A stretch of 64,000 bases of DNA, taken from CBDHGY01 sp965263325. Lineage in GTDB: Bacteria > Pseudomonadota > Alphaproteobacteria > Caulobacterales > Hyphomonadaceae. Positions 17,140 through 26,020 of this stretch are shown here, piece after piece (the stretch's first letter is position 1; each line of letters opens with the position of its first letter). Made by a program: the position numbers and the translations under genes. A model generated the notes under the pieces. It made no database searches. It worked only from the letters and a program-made list of their open reading frames with translations, and was not told where the DNA came from. The stretch is taken from the NCBI GenBank assembly GCA_965263325.1, contig CBDHGY010000002.1, forward strand, positions 1,178,001 to 1,242,000, written 5' to 3'.

Positions 17140-17459
17140 TAGCGGGCTCCCTCAAGTTTGATTTCAATGCCAACACCCGCAGACAGGTCGAGCTTCATCA
17201 GCGCGTCCACCGTTTGCGGGGTTGGGTTGACGATATCGAGCATGCGCTTGTGTGTGCGGATCTCAAATTGCTCGCGTGATTTCTTGTTCACGTGCGGTGA
17301 ACGGTTCACGGTAAAGCGCTCAATTCGGGTCGGCAGAGGGATCGGTCCACGAACTTCAGCGCCAGTGCGCTTGGCGGTCGAGACGATCTCCTTCGCAGAC
17401 ATATCGAGCGCGCGATGGTCAAAGGCTTTCAGCCGGATCCGGATATTCTGGCGGTCCAT
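17139..17459 (-). CDS. rpsJ: 30S ribosomal protein S10
   Basis: First gene of the S10 operon; S10 (NusE) also partners NusB in antitermination. The ATG at 17459 gives MDRQNIRIRLKAFDHR, the usual alphaproteobacterial N terminus (106 residues); a GTG at 17477 would add six unconserved residues. The KRTGAEVRGPIPLPTRIERF and RTHKRMLDI segments are conserved. One base overlaps rplC. Confidence 0.97.
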   Translation of the reverse strand: MDRQNIRIRLKAFDHRALDMSAKEIVSTAKRTGAEVRGPIPLPTRIERFTVNRSPHVNKKSREQFEIRTHKRMLDIVNPTPQTVDALMKLDLSAGVGIEIKLEGAR

Positions 17460-17598
17460 AATCTTTGGTCCAATCACACAAAATTAGCTAAAGCAGCAGC
17501 AATCGCCGCGCTATAGCGTTGGTTAGCTCTTCAAATGTCGGTTTCGGGGGACCGCGTCTACCCGGATAAGAGGGTACTGCCAATCCATCGAAGCCGCG

Positions 17599-17627
17599 TC
17601 TCTAAGGGATGGAATCACTCGCGTCAA
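17599..17627 (-). promoter_or_regulatory. Predicted promoter of the S10-spc-alpha supercluster
   Basis: On the minus strand TTGACG (17627-17622) and TAGAGA (17604-17599) are separated by exactly 17 bases, about 140 bases upstream of rpsJ. The perfect -35 element resembles other alphaproteobacterial housekeeping promoters. The long untranslated leader leaves room for regulation, but no specific fold was recognised. Confidence 0.6.
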
Positions 17628-17698
17628 CAGGGTTTTTGACGGTTTTGTGTAGATTCAGAAAGGGTGTTAGTCTGCAGTCGCGCCGAAGGAGAAAAATC

Positions 17699-17965
17699 AT
17701 GCCTAAAGTCCTTATCAGCATTGGTGTTTTCTTCCTTGCTGCATGCGCGAGCGCTGGCCCATCCGATTACGATGAATTTGCCCATTCGCATGGCGGCTGC
17801 GACCGGCTTCATGGCACCTGCAAAATCGTGCGGTCAAACCCGCTCTGCGGCGGCGTGGATCACCAAACCTGCCGCGTCATCGTCTACGAGGCCCAGGAAA
17901 GCGACGCAGAACAGGGCTTCGGCACAGATCGTCGGCGAATTCGGCGCCCCGCAGGATATGAGTAA
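17699..17965 (+). CDS. Small lipoprotein of unknown function
   Basis: An 88-residue product with a lipoprotein signal: MPKVLISIGVFFLAAC, cysteine at residue 16 in an LAAC lipobox. The start at 17699 is chosen because an AAGGAG site lies 7 bases upstream; a longer frame from 17609 would put the signal peptide internally. The mature part contains five more cysteines (GGCDRLHGTC, NPLCGGVDHQTCRV), suggesting disulfides, and ends in an Arg-rich tail. It is divergent from the S10 operon and not recognised as a named family. Confidence 0.65.
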   Translation: MPKVLISIGVFFLAACASAGPSDYDEFAHSHGGCDRLHGTCKIVRSNPLCGGVDHQTCRVIVYEAQESDAEQGFGTDRRRIRRPAGYE

Positions 17966-18116
17966 ACCCCTGTGGAAAGAACTTATTACGGCTGCAATTC
18001 GCCAGAAGTGGTCATCGAAATGGTTTGGGTCGGTGTCTGAGGTGGGATGGTTTTAAGACGCCCAGTTCGGTAAAATGCAGTTTTCTTCTGAAACAAGCAC
18101 TCACCTACTCAGCCGA

Positions 18117-19016
18117 TTACTGCATATTGTTCAGTTTACTAATAAACCGCTCAACCTCCTGCCCTACCTCCTTCGGCCGCTCGTCCTGTATGAAATGTCC
18201 CCCAGGTAGATCGACGCGACGAACATTCTCGAAGCAGTCTTCATAATTTTGGTAGAATTCAGGTATGAGGAAAGGATCCTGATCGCCATAAATCAAAAGC
18301 GATGGTTGTGAGAACTTTACACCCGCCAAGCTCATCCACCGTTCTGTATCCAATGGCATTGCGCGATAAAAGTTAGCGCCGCTTCGTGCTGTTCCTTCAC
18401 GGCGATAGTCATTTACGTAACCTGCGAGCAGATCTTCCGGGAAAGATGCATCCTCGCCAGCGCCATTAGCGAAGAAATAGCGAACCCATGCGTCTTCTGA
18501 ACCTGGAATCATGGCTTCTGCAAGGCCTTGCGCAGATTGAAACGCCATATACCACCGCGGATTCAGAGGCGACGCCATTTGAGCTTGGAGCCCTGCAATA
18601 TTTCCTTCAAGATTGTTGATGAGGTTGATGTTCATGACAATAAGAGCTTTGGCGCGCTCTGGTGTTAAGAGCGCAATCTCTTGTGCAGCAGTCCCGCCCC
18701 AGTCTTGCCCGCCTATATAAAAATTGTCGTATCCCAACACATCGATCAATGCGATTATGTCCTTGGCAATCTCATGCTTTGCGAAGTGTTCTACAGCTCC
18801 TTTCCTTTCGCTGAGCCCCAGCCCCCGCAAATCTGGAAAAATAATGGTTCGCTCAGGTGACATTGAGCGGACAACTCGTTCCCAACCACGGGAGGAAGCT
18901 GGCCAGCCATGCAATAGAATAAGAGGGGTTTTCTGCGCATCGGTGCCCACGCGTTTGCGAACGTGCAAAGCAACATCCCGCGATTTCAATTCGACACGCT
19001 CTGACGTTATTTTCAT
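18117..19016 (-). CDS. Alpha/beta hydrolase, epoxide hydrolase/haloalkane dehalogenase-like
   Basis: A 299-residue cytoplasmic alpha/beta-hydrolase. The HGWP oxyanion segment is at 36-39, the nucleophile aspartate is D105 in GGQDWGG, the acid is in YGDQDPFL and the catalytic histidine is in LPGGHFIQDE. An Asp nucleophile and HGxP motif place it with epoxide hydrolases and halo-alkane or haloacetate dehalogenases rather than esterases. A cap domain rich in aromatic residues occupies about 135-215. It is divergent from an HxlR-family regulator, with an 86-base AT-rich intergenic region containing direct repeats, so it is probably that regulator's target. The substrate is unknown. Confidence 0.82.
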   Translation of the reverse strand: MKITSERVELKSRDVALHVRKRVGTDAQKTPLILLHGWPASSRGWERVVRSMSPERTIIFPDLRGLGLSERKGAVEHFAKHEIAKDIIALIDVLGYDNFYIGGQDWGGTAAQEIALLTPERAKALIVMNINLINNLEGNIAGLQAQMASPLNPRWYMAFQSAQGLAEAMIPGSEDAWVRYFFANGAGEDASFPEDLLAGYVNDYRREGTARSGANFYRAMPLDTERWMSLAGVKFSQPSLLIYGDQDPFLIPEFYQNYEDCFENVRRVDLPGGHFIQDERPKEVGQEVERFISKLNNMQ

Positions 19017-19040
19017 TGAATTTCTCCGCTTATCATATAG

Positions 19041-19087
19041 GTTTAATTATTAGACTTATATAATTAAGTTCAATTATGCAACTTATA
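19041..19087. promoter_or_regulatory. Direct-repeat operator candidate between hydrolase and HxlR regulator
   Basis: Two 20-bp copies, GTTTAATTATTAGACTTATA (19041-19060) and GTTCAATTATGCAACTTATA (19068-19087), differ at 4 positions and are spaced by 27 bp, covering most of the divergent intergenic region. The core is AATTAT-N3-ACTTATA. HxlR of Bacillus is known to bind tandem direct repeats, which fits. Binding here is inference. Confidence 0.5.
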
Positions 19088-19102
19088 ATCTGAGGTATGA
19101 TT

Positions 19103-19603
19103 ATGCGCAGAAAAAATTTCGACGACATACCCTGTGGAATCGCTCGCGCAATGGGGGCCCTCGGCGATGCATGGACCTTCGTAATCGTGAGAGAAGCGAT
19201 GTTTGGTGTAACGGCATTTGATGAGTTTGTTTCGCGTCTTGAGATTCCCCGAAATACGTTAGCCTCAAGATTAGAGATGCTTGTTGCGCGAGGCCTCATG
19301 TTCCGCACAGCAGATGAGAGTGATGCCCGACGCTCCGTCTATCAGCTGGCAGAGTCTGGCCGCGATCTTTGGGTCGTAATGCTTGCGCTGCAACAGTGGG
19401 GGAACAAATGGCTATTTGAAAAAGAAGGAGCACCGTCATTCATGGCTGATCGCCGGACAGACAAACCCGTAGCGAAAATAAAAGTTTACAGTGAGAATGG
19501 TGACGAGTTGAATTTTGCAGATATGACCATGGTTCCAGGCCCGTCAGCTCCTCCGTCACTACAACAGCGTTTCAAGGATATGAGGATGGACGAAAAAAAC
19601 TAA
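19103..19603 (+). CDS. HxlR-family transcriptional regulator
   Basis: A 166-residue winged-helix protein. The N-terminal CGIARAMGALGDAWTFVIVREAMFG (shown here in part: cysteine, then GALGDAWTFVIVREA) is the signature of the HxlR/DUF24 family, and IPRNTLASRLEMLVARGLM is the recognition-helix region. The single N-terminal cysteine (in DIPC) is the residue that senses reactive species in some relatives such as HypR and YodB. The ATG at 19103 has GAGG 7 bases upstream and is preferred over 19097. It is divergent from the hydrolase gene and likely regulates it. Confidence 0.85.
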   Translation: MRRKNFDDIPCGIARAMGALGDAWTFVIVREAMFGVTAFDEFVSRLEIPRNTLASRLEMLVARGLMFRTADESDARRSVYQLAESGRDLWVVMLALQQWGNKWLFEKEGAPSFMADRRTDKPVAKIKVYSENGDELNFADMTMVPGPSAPPSLQQRFKDMRMDEKN

Positions 19604-19688
19604 GCCTAAAGAGTGTTTCGAAGCGCGATGTACGACACTCCTCTGATCTAAGCCATTGGCAATTCAGGGCCAGTTCCTACCCTTCATC

Positions 19689-19780
19689 TGTCGGATAGAT
19701 TTCGGCTTATCCGACACCTGCGGAAACTTTTATCTCGTCAAATCAGCGCGGTCAGAGATTTTTCGTAAAATCTATCCGAC
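19689..19780. repeat. Inverted repeats around a short AT-rich segment
   Basis: TGTCGGATA (19689-19697) and TATCCGACA (19708-19716) form a 9-bp inverted repeat. A third copy makes a longer pair: GTCGGATAGATTT (19690-19702) is the perfect 13-bp reverse complement of 19768-19780. This could be the terminal repeats of a small mobile-element remnant or a structured RNA. No transposase is intact nearby. Confidence 0.5.
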
Positions 19781-19810
19781 CGGGTCTCTCGCCCGTCCAT
19801 ACTGCTGCGC

Positions 19811-20321
19811 ATGAACCATAAACAGACGCCGATGCGCCCCCTTGCCGAAAGCGGGGCCCGCTGGCTTCGCACCGCGTAAATGGCGCTTGCGTTTGCCCGG
19901 TGACTCCTGCGCCTTTCTGAGAAAGATCCCCGCCGCGCGCTCGAAACCGGGGTCATGTTCGAGATGTGGCTGACCTTTGCCGCAAGTGACCTCGCCTGCG
20001 AGATCACGGCGGTTCAGCTAAACTCGGACGATGGATATCCCGCCCGCCAGATGTATGGCGCGCTGCATGTGCTGGTTTGCTCGCGCATTTCGTTCGGTAT
20101 TTGCAAAGCCGGTTTCGCGGGCGGCTCGCGCAGCTTGCCAGCTCAGAGCCTGCGCCTGCGAACAGGGCATTGCGCGCAGATGCGCCCCGCCCGCCCGTAT
20201 CCATCATCGATACCAGTTAGCTGCCGGGGCGCTTCAAACTCTCCCCGCTCACCGATCCTTAAAATATCGACACTTGCCGACAATGCGACCGCATTGGCGG
20301 ATGGGGGCGCTGGCCTCATAA
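19811..20321 (+). pseudogene. Possible degraded coding region in a 0.8 kb gene-free stretch
   Basis: Between 19604 and 20399 no intact gene is supported. Reading from the ATG at 19811 in one frame gives protein-like text (SEKDPRRALETGVMFEMWL..) interrupted by a TAA and a TGA within the first 35 codons. After about 20070 the neighbouring +1/+2 frame looks more protein-like (a FRGRLAQLASSEPAPANRA run) before further stops. This is what two nonsense mutations and a frameshift would produce in an old gene. No family is recognised, and the region is locally GC-richer than its flanks. It may equally be non-coding. Confidence 0.25.
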
Positions 20322-20399
20322 CCTGCCGGCGACCTTTGACGGCGCGCGGTCTATCAGGCAAACAAATGGTCATCTGGATTAAAATGGATGGGGTGGATC

Positions 20400-20933
20400 A
20401 TGCAGGTATCACGATTAGGACTGGGCGCGGCGGCACTTTTGCTCAGCGCATGCGGCTCTCTTTCAGGAGCCAAAGGCGACGGGCCGCATAAGGACGAAAC
20501 GCCCCGGCTGAAATCATCTGACCTCACCGGCCTTGGCGGCGCAGATTATGCTGGCGCGCTGACCTATCTTGACTATGGCAGCGGGGATCTGGTCACGCTG
20601 GATGTGAGAGCCGGTGTCACTGTGAAGCTGAACTGTCTGAACATTGCTATTCAGTACCCGGATGAACCGCAAGCGAATTCCACAAACGAATATTGCATCT
20701 CGGAGGATGGAAGCTCGTTTGCGGGCGCAAAGCTGATCAGCTTGCAACGACTCGGCCCGAACTTCCTCGCGTTTCAAACTCAGGAAACTGGCGAAGATGA
20801 TAACAAGCCAGCCCTGCTTCGCCAGAGCTATATTCTCTCTCGGAAGGCCATCACATCCGGGCGCGAGGTATCTTATGATGATGGTGATACTTGGATCGAG
20901 CGCAACGAACTCGATATTGAACGCGCGAAATAA
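20400..20933 (+). CDS. Lipoprotein of unknown function
   Basis: A 177-residue protein with a signal peptide and lipobox: MQVSRLGLGAAALLLSAC, cysteine at 18. The ATG at 20400 is preferred over the one at 20388 because it places the signal at the N terminus and a GGGGTGGA stretch precedes it. The mature part has two cysteines (LNCLNI and EYCISEDG) that may pair, and no recognised domain. A beta-rich secretory fold is plausible. It stands alone between a degraded region and another small gene on the same strand. Confidence 0.65.
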   Translation: MQVSRLGLGAAALLLSACGSLSGAKGDGPHKDETPRLKSSDLTGLGGADYAGALTYLDYGSGDLVTLDVRAGVTVKLNCLNIAIQYPDEPQANSTNEYCISEDGSSFAGAKLISLQRLGPNFLAFQTQETGEDDNKPALLRQSYILSRKAITSGREVSYDDGDTWIERNELDIERAK

Positions 20934-21023
20934 ACGCGAAAATTTTCGCGAAATTTCCGCAACCCACCGGAACGCATATTAAGGTCCGGATGGTAGTCTT
21001 CTCGCCAGGACGGGAGGAACTCA

Positions 21024-21428
21024 ATGCAGCTCAAAATGTATGGCGGGATCGCTGTTGTTGCCGTAATCGGCGCAGCTGTGTCGCAAGTCGACAAAAGTAT
21101 GAACTACATCGAAACACCAGCAATCGTGACATCCGCGAGCGTCGACTGTTTTGTAAAAGACAGCAATTCAGAAGTTGTCGAAAAGGCAACAGGGAAACTG
21201 GCTTACATGGACTGCCTTATGGCACCGATCGCTGCTGAAATGCATGGACACTCCGCGCGTGATGTAAAGCAGCGCGTAAAATTCGAGTACGAATACACCT
21301 CGCCGGTTGATGGTTCGCGTCAAAGCGGTGAGCGCACCATGACAAACAATGTCGAGCGCTACGACGCCGAAGGTAAGACCTTCATGATCTACGCGCATAA
21401 GTCCGACGTTGCGAAACGCCGATTTTAA
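21024..21428 (+). CDS. Small membrane-anchored protein of unknown function
   Basis: A 134-residue protein with an N-terminal hydrophobic helix (GGIAVVAVIGAAVSQV) that could be an uncleaved anchor or signal peptide, and a soluble domain with two cysteines (SVDCFVKD and YMDCLMAP) likely forming a disulfide. An ATG preceded by GGGAGG at good distance supports the start. The EYTSPVDGSRQSGERTM region resembles no family I can name. It converges on tuf and shares a bidirectional terminator with it. Confidence 0.6.
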   Translation: MQLKMYGGIAVVAVIGAAVSQVDKSMNYIETPAIVTSASVDCFVKDSNSEVVEKATGKLAYMDCLMAPIAAEMHGHSARDVKQRVKFEYEYTSPVDGSRQSGERTMTNNVERYDAEGKTFMIYAHKSDVAKRRF

Positions 21429-21446
21429 GTTCATCAAAACTCTGAA

Positions 21447-21480
21447 ACAAAAAGCCCGCTCAGGTGAGCGGGCTTCTTCA
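21447..21480. terminator. Bidirectional terminator between small protein gene and tuf
   Basis: A 10-bp perfect stem AAGCCCGCTC (21452-21461) / GAGCGGGCTT (21466-21475) with a 4-base loop. An A-rich run on its left gives a T-tract for the tuf transcript; the right side gives a weaker TTCTTC for the plus strand. Confidence 0.85.
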
Positions 21481-21519
21481 ATTGAGATAAGCGGCGAAGC
21501 GTGAGCTTCTGCCCGAAGC

Positions 21520-22710
<1,191 letters not shown>

Positions 22711-22743
22711 GAGGCCCTCCTTCGTCTTACTAGGTTCGCGAGC

Positions 22744-24864
22744 TTAGCCAGCAAGCTCTTGAATAATTTTCTGTGCTTCAGCCTTCGGCACTTCAGCATA
22801 GTGGTCGAACTGCATCGTGAACTGCGCACGCCCTTGAGACATACCGCGCAGATTTGATACGTATCCAAACATATTCACCAGTGGCACAAACGCGTTGATC
22901 GCTGTGACCGTTCCGCGTGGCTCTGAGCCTTGGATCTGCCCCCGGCGAGAGTTCAGGTCACCGATAATGTCACCCATATAATCTTCAGGCGTCACAACTT
23001 CGACCTTCATCACAGGTTCCATCAAACGCGGATCGCCCGGGCCTTTGAGTTCGCGGAAAGCCGCGCGCGCGGCAATCTCGAACGCTAGAACAGAGGAGTC
23101 CACATCGTGGAACTTTCCGTCGATCAGCGTCGCTTTGAAGTCGGTCATCGGATAACCAGCCAGCAGGCCGTTTTCCTTGGCAGAATTGAGGCCTTTCTCA
23201 ACACCCGGGATGTATTCCTTTGGCACCGCGCCGCCAACAATCTGGCTTTCAAACTCAAACCCTGAGCCTGGCTCAAGTGGCTCGAACTGGATTTTCACTT
23301 CCGCGAACTGACCAGAGCCACCTGATTGTTTCTTATGGGTGTAGTTGATTTCGGCGCCGCGTCCGAGGCTTTCCCGGTAAGCCACTTGCGGCTGACCGAT
23401 ATTCGCTTCGACTTTAAACTCGCGCTTGAGACGATCAACGAGGATGTCGAGGTGAAGCTCGCCCATGCCCTTCATAATCGTCTGGCCAGATTCGAGATCT
23501 GTCTCGACACGGAAAGACGGGTCCTCAGCGGCAAGGCGCTGGAGGCCAACGGACATTTTTTCCTGGTCGGCTTTTGATTTCGGCTCGACCGCAATCTCAA
23601 TCACCGGATCCGGGAAGTTCATGGTTTCGAGAACAACCGGCTGCTGCTTGTCAGCAAGCGTGTCGCCCGTCGTGGTGCCCTTCAGGCCCGCGAGCGCGAT
23701 AATGTCGCCCGCATATGCCTCTTCGATTTCTTCGCGATCATTCGAGTGCATGATCATCATGCGGCCAACGCGCTCAGGTTTGCCTTTGGTCGCGTTCAGC
23801 ACAGAGCCACCCTTGGTGAGAACACCTGAGTAAATACGCACAAATGTCAGCGAGCCAACAAACGGGTCGTTCCAGATTTTAAACGCAAGGCCGGAAAACG
23901 GCTCGTCATCGGAAGCAGACCGCTCGATGTCACGCGTTTCAGTTTCGTCGCCCGGCTTAAAGCCTTTATAAGCAGGCACATCCAGCGGGCTCGGCAGGTA
24001 ATCGAGCACCGCGTTGAGCATTGGCTGAACGCCTTTGTTCTTAAACGCTGACCCACCGAGAACCGGCACAAATGCCATATCCAGCGTTCCCTTACGGATA
24101 AGCTTACGCAGCGTATCCACATCCGGCTCGGTGCCTTCGAGATAGGCTTCCATGGCCGCTTCGTCTTGCTCAACCGCAAGCTCAACCAATTCTGCGCGCA
24201 TCTCTTCGCACTTATCTTTTAGCTCAGGGCGGATCTCACGAAGTTCCCAGCTCGCGCCGAGATCCTCGCCAGCCCAGACCCATTCCTGCATGGTGATCAG
24301 GTCAACATGGCCCTCAAGCTCAGACTCAGCGCCGATTGGACACTGGATCGGCAAAGGCTGGGTGCCCGTGCGCTCTTTAATCATGCTCACACAATTGAAG
24401 AAATCCGCGCCGATCTTGTCCATCTTGTTCACGAACACGATCCGCGGCACGTGATACCGGTCGGCCTGACGCCAAACTGTTTCCGTCTGGGGCTCTACAC
24501 CCGCATTCGCATCAAGCACACATACTGCGCCGTCAAGAACAGCAAGCGAGCGCTCAACTTCAATCGTGAAGTCCACGTGCCCGGGCGTATCAATAATGTT
24601 CAGGCGGTGCTTTTCCGTCTGGGCCGTTTGGCCATCATCCGTGCGCTCCCAGAAGGTCGTCGTCGCAGCAGATGTGATCGTGATGCCGCGTTCTTGCTCC
24701 TGCTCCATGTGATCCATTGTGGCCGCGCCATCATGGACTTCACCGATCTTGTGAGACTTACCAGTGTAGTAAAGGATACGTTCTGATGTCGTCGTTTTGC
24801 CGGCATCGATGTGTGCCATGATGCCAAAGTTACGATAACGCTCCAGCGGGTATTCGCGGGCCAT
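22744..24864 (-). CDS. fusA: Elongation factor G
   Basis: The 706-residue translocase GTPase. AHIDAGKTT is at 17-25, DTPGHVDFT is the G3 motif, NKMD is G4, and the switch region HDGAATMDHMEQEQERGITI is intact (quoted in part: MDHMEQEQERGIT). The C-terminal EPVMKVEVVTPEDYMGDIIG marks domain V. Spacing to tuf is 33 bases and to rpsG 62 bases. Confidence 0.98.
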   Translation of the reverse strand: MAREYPLERYRNFGIMAHIDAGKTTTSERILYYTGKSHKIGEVHDGAATMDHMEQEQERGITITSAATTTFWERTDDGQTAQTEKHRLNIIDTPGHVDFTIEVERSLAVLDGAVCVLDANAGVEPQTETVWRQADRYHVPRIVFVNKMDKIGADFFNCVSMIKERTGTQPLPIQCPIGAESELEGHVDLITMQEWVWAGEDLGASWELREIRPELKDKCEEMRAELVELAVEQDEAAMEAYLEGTEPDVDTLRKLIRKGTLDMAFVPVLGGSAFKNKGVQPMLNAVLDYLPSPLDVPAYKGFKPGDETETRDIERSASDDEPFSGLAFKIWNDPFVGSLTFVRIYSGVLTKGGSVLNATKGKPERVGRMMIMHSNDREEIEEAYAGDIIALAGLKGTTTGDTLADKQQPVVLETMNFPDPVIEIAVEPKSKADQEKMSVGLQRLAAEDPSFRVETDLESGQTIMKGMGELHLDILVDRLKREFKVEANIGQPQVAYRESLGRGAEINYTHKKQSGGSGQFAEVKIQFEPLEPGSGFEFESQIVGGAVPKEYIPGVEKGLNSAKENGLLAGYPMTDFKATLIDGKFHDVDSSVLAFEIAARAAFRELKGPGDPRLMEPVMKVEVVTPEDYMGDIIGDLNSRRGQIQGSEPRGTVTAINAFVPLVNMFGYVSNLRGMSQGRAQFTMQFDHYAEVPKAEAQKIIQELAG

Positions 24865-24926
24865 GGGTCAAACCTCTATGTGTGAGTTTGGGTTACGAAG
24901 GGTCGGTTGAGGGCATTCGCCCCAAA

Positions 24927-25397
24927 TTACCAGCGATAATGTGAGAACGCGCGGTTGGCTTCCGCCATCTTGTGCGTGTCTTCACGTTTCTTAACGGCCG
25001 TGCCGCGTCCCTGTGATGCGTCCATGAGTTCACCAGCAAGGCGCTCGCGCATCGTGTTTTCATTCCGGCCGCGCGCAGCCGCAGCGAGCCAGCGGATCGC
25101 AAGCGCCTGACGGCGCTCAGGACGAACTTCAACTGGCACCTGATAAGTCGCACCACCGACGCGGCGTGAACGGACTTCAACCGCAGGAGAGATGGCCTCA
25201 AGTGCTTCATGGAAAACACCGACCGGGTCTTTTTTCGCACGCTGCTCAACCAGGTCGAGTGCACCATATACGATGCGTTCTGCTGTCGACTTTTTACCGT
25301 CGAGCATAATCTGGTTCATGAATTTAGACAGAACCGTATCCTTAAATTTCGGATCCGGAAGGACTTGGCGTTTCTCGGCTGCGTGGCGGCGGGACAT
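24927..25397 (-). CDS. rpsG: 30S ribosomal protein S7
   Basis: A 156-residue primary 16S-binding protein of the head. MSRRHAAEKRQVLPDPKF, the FMNQIMLDGKKSTAE segment and the C-terminal HKMAEANRAFSHYRW are canonical. It follows rpsL by 11 bases. Confidence 0.98.
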   Translation of the reverse strand: MSRRHAAEKRQVLPDPKFKDTVLSKFMNQIMLDGKKSTAERIVYGALDLVEQRAKKDPVGVFHEALEAISPAVEVRSRRVGGATYQVPVEVRPERRQALAIRWLAAAARGRNENTMRERLAGELMDASQGRGTAVKKREDTHKMAEANRAFSHYRW

Positions 25398-25408
25398 ATC
25401 TCTCTACC

Positions 25409-25780
25409 CTATTTCGGTTTCTTCACGCCGTAATGAGAACGACGTTGTTTACGGTCTTTCACGCCCTGGGTATCCAGAACGCCGCGAAGGATGTGGTAAC
25501 GTACACCTGGAAGGTCTTTTACACGGCCGCCGCGAATGAGCACGACAGAGTGTTCCTGCAGATTGTGGCCTTCGCCTGGAATGTAAGCGAGCGCCTCAAT
25601 TCCGGTGGTGAGACGGACTTTCGCAACTTTCCGCAAAGCTGAGTTAGGTTTCTTCGGTGTCGTGGTATACACACGGGTACAAACGCCGCGGCGTTGTGGG
25701 TTGCCCTTAAGCGCGGGCACCTTGTTGCGCACAGGCTTCGGCTTGCGCGGCTTGCGGATCAGCTGGTTGATCGTCGGCAT
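25409..25780 (-). CDS. rpsL: 30S ribosomal protein S12
   Basis: A 123-residue decoding-centre protein. The ATG at 25780 gives MPTINQLIRKPRKPK; an upstream in-frame start at 25813 would add 11 unconserved residues. The lysines equivalent to E. coli K43 (TTPKKPNSALRKV) and K88 (GGRVKDLPGVRYH) are unchanged, so no streptomycin-resistance substitution is visible. It is the first gene of the str operon. Confidence 0.97.
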   Translation of the reverse strand: MPTINQLIRKPRKPKPVRNKVPALKGNPQRRGVCTRVYTTTPKKPNSALRKVAKVRLTTGIEALAYIPGEGHNLQEHSVVLIRGGRVKDLPGVRYHILRGVLDTQGVKDRKQRRSHYGVKKPK

Positions 25781-25802
25781 CGACGGGTCTCTCACATTTT
25801 GC

Positions 25803-25824
25803 GCGGGGGACAAATGTCTCCCGC
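25803..25824 (-). promoter_or_regulatory. Hairpin in the rpsL leader
   Basis: Just upstream of rpsL a near-perfect 22-base hairpin is seen: GCGGG/CCCGC outer stem, one mismatch, then GACA/TGTC with a 2-base loop. It lies in the predicted 5' untranslated leader. It is not followed by a T-run, so a regulatory or stabilising role is possible but unproven. Confidence 0.35.
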
Positions 25825-25938
25825 AGGTCTCTAAAACAATAACAAACCAAGCGGCACTCTCTTTCGAGGCCGCTCAGCACTTAAATTCTAAGTCGCATCT
25901 GATTGCTTTGGTCAGGCCCTGACCGCAGCGATGGCGCG

Positions 25939-25967
25939 TCTTAGTCCCCCATCACCTGCCTCGTCAA
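25939..25967 (-). promoter_or_regulatory. Predicted promoter of the str operon
   Basis: On the minus strand TTGACG (25967-25962) and CTAAGA (25944-25939) are spaced by 17 bases, about 160 bases upstream of rpsL and just after the rpoC end. The same TTGAC-N17 arrangement precedes rpsJ and rplK. Confidence 0.55.
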
Positions 25968-26020
25968 GCATTATTGGCTGACGAGACCGGCGATGGAGTT
26001 ATTAATTTCCCATGCGGCGG

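Noticed and set aside
17664..18056. Overlapping plus-strand frame across the small lipoprotein
   Set aside because: The lipoprotein frame has a ribosome binding site and lipobox; this one does not.
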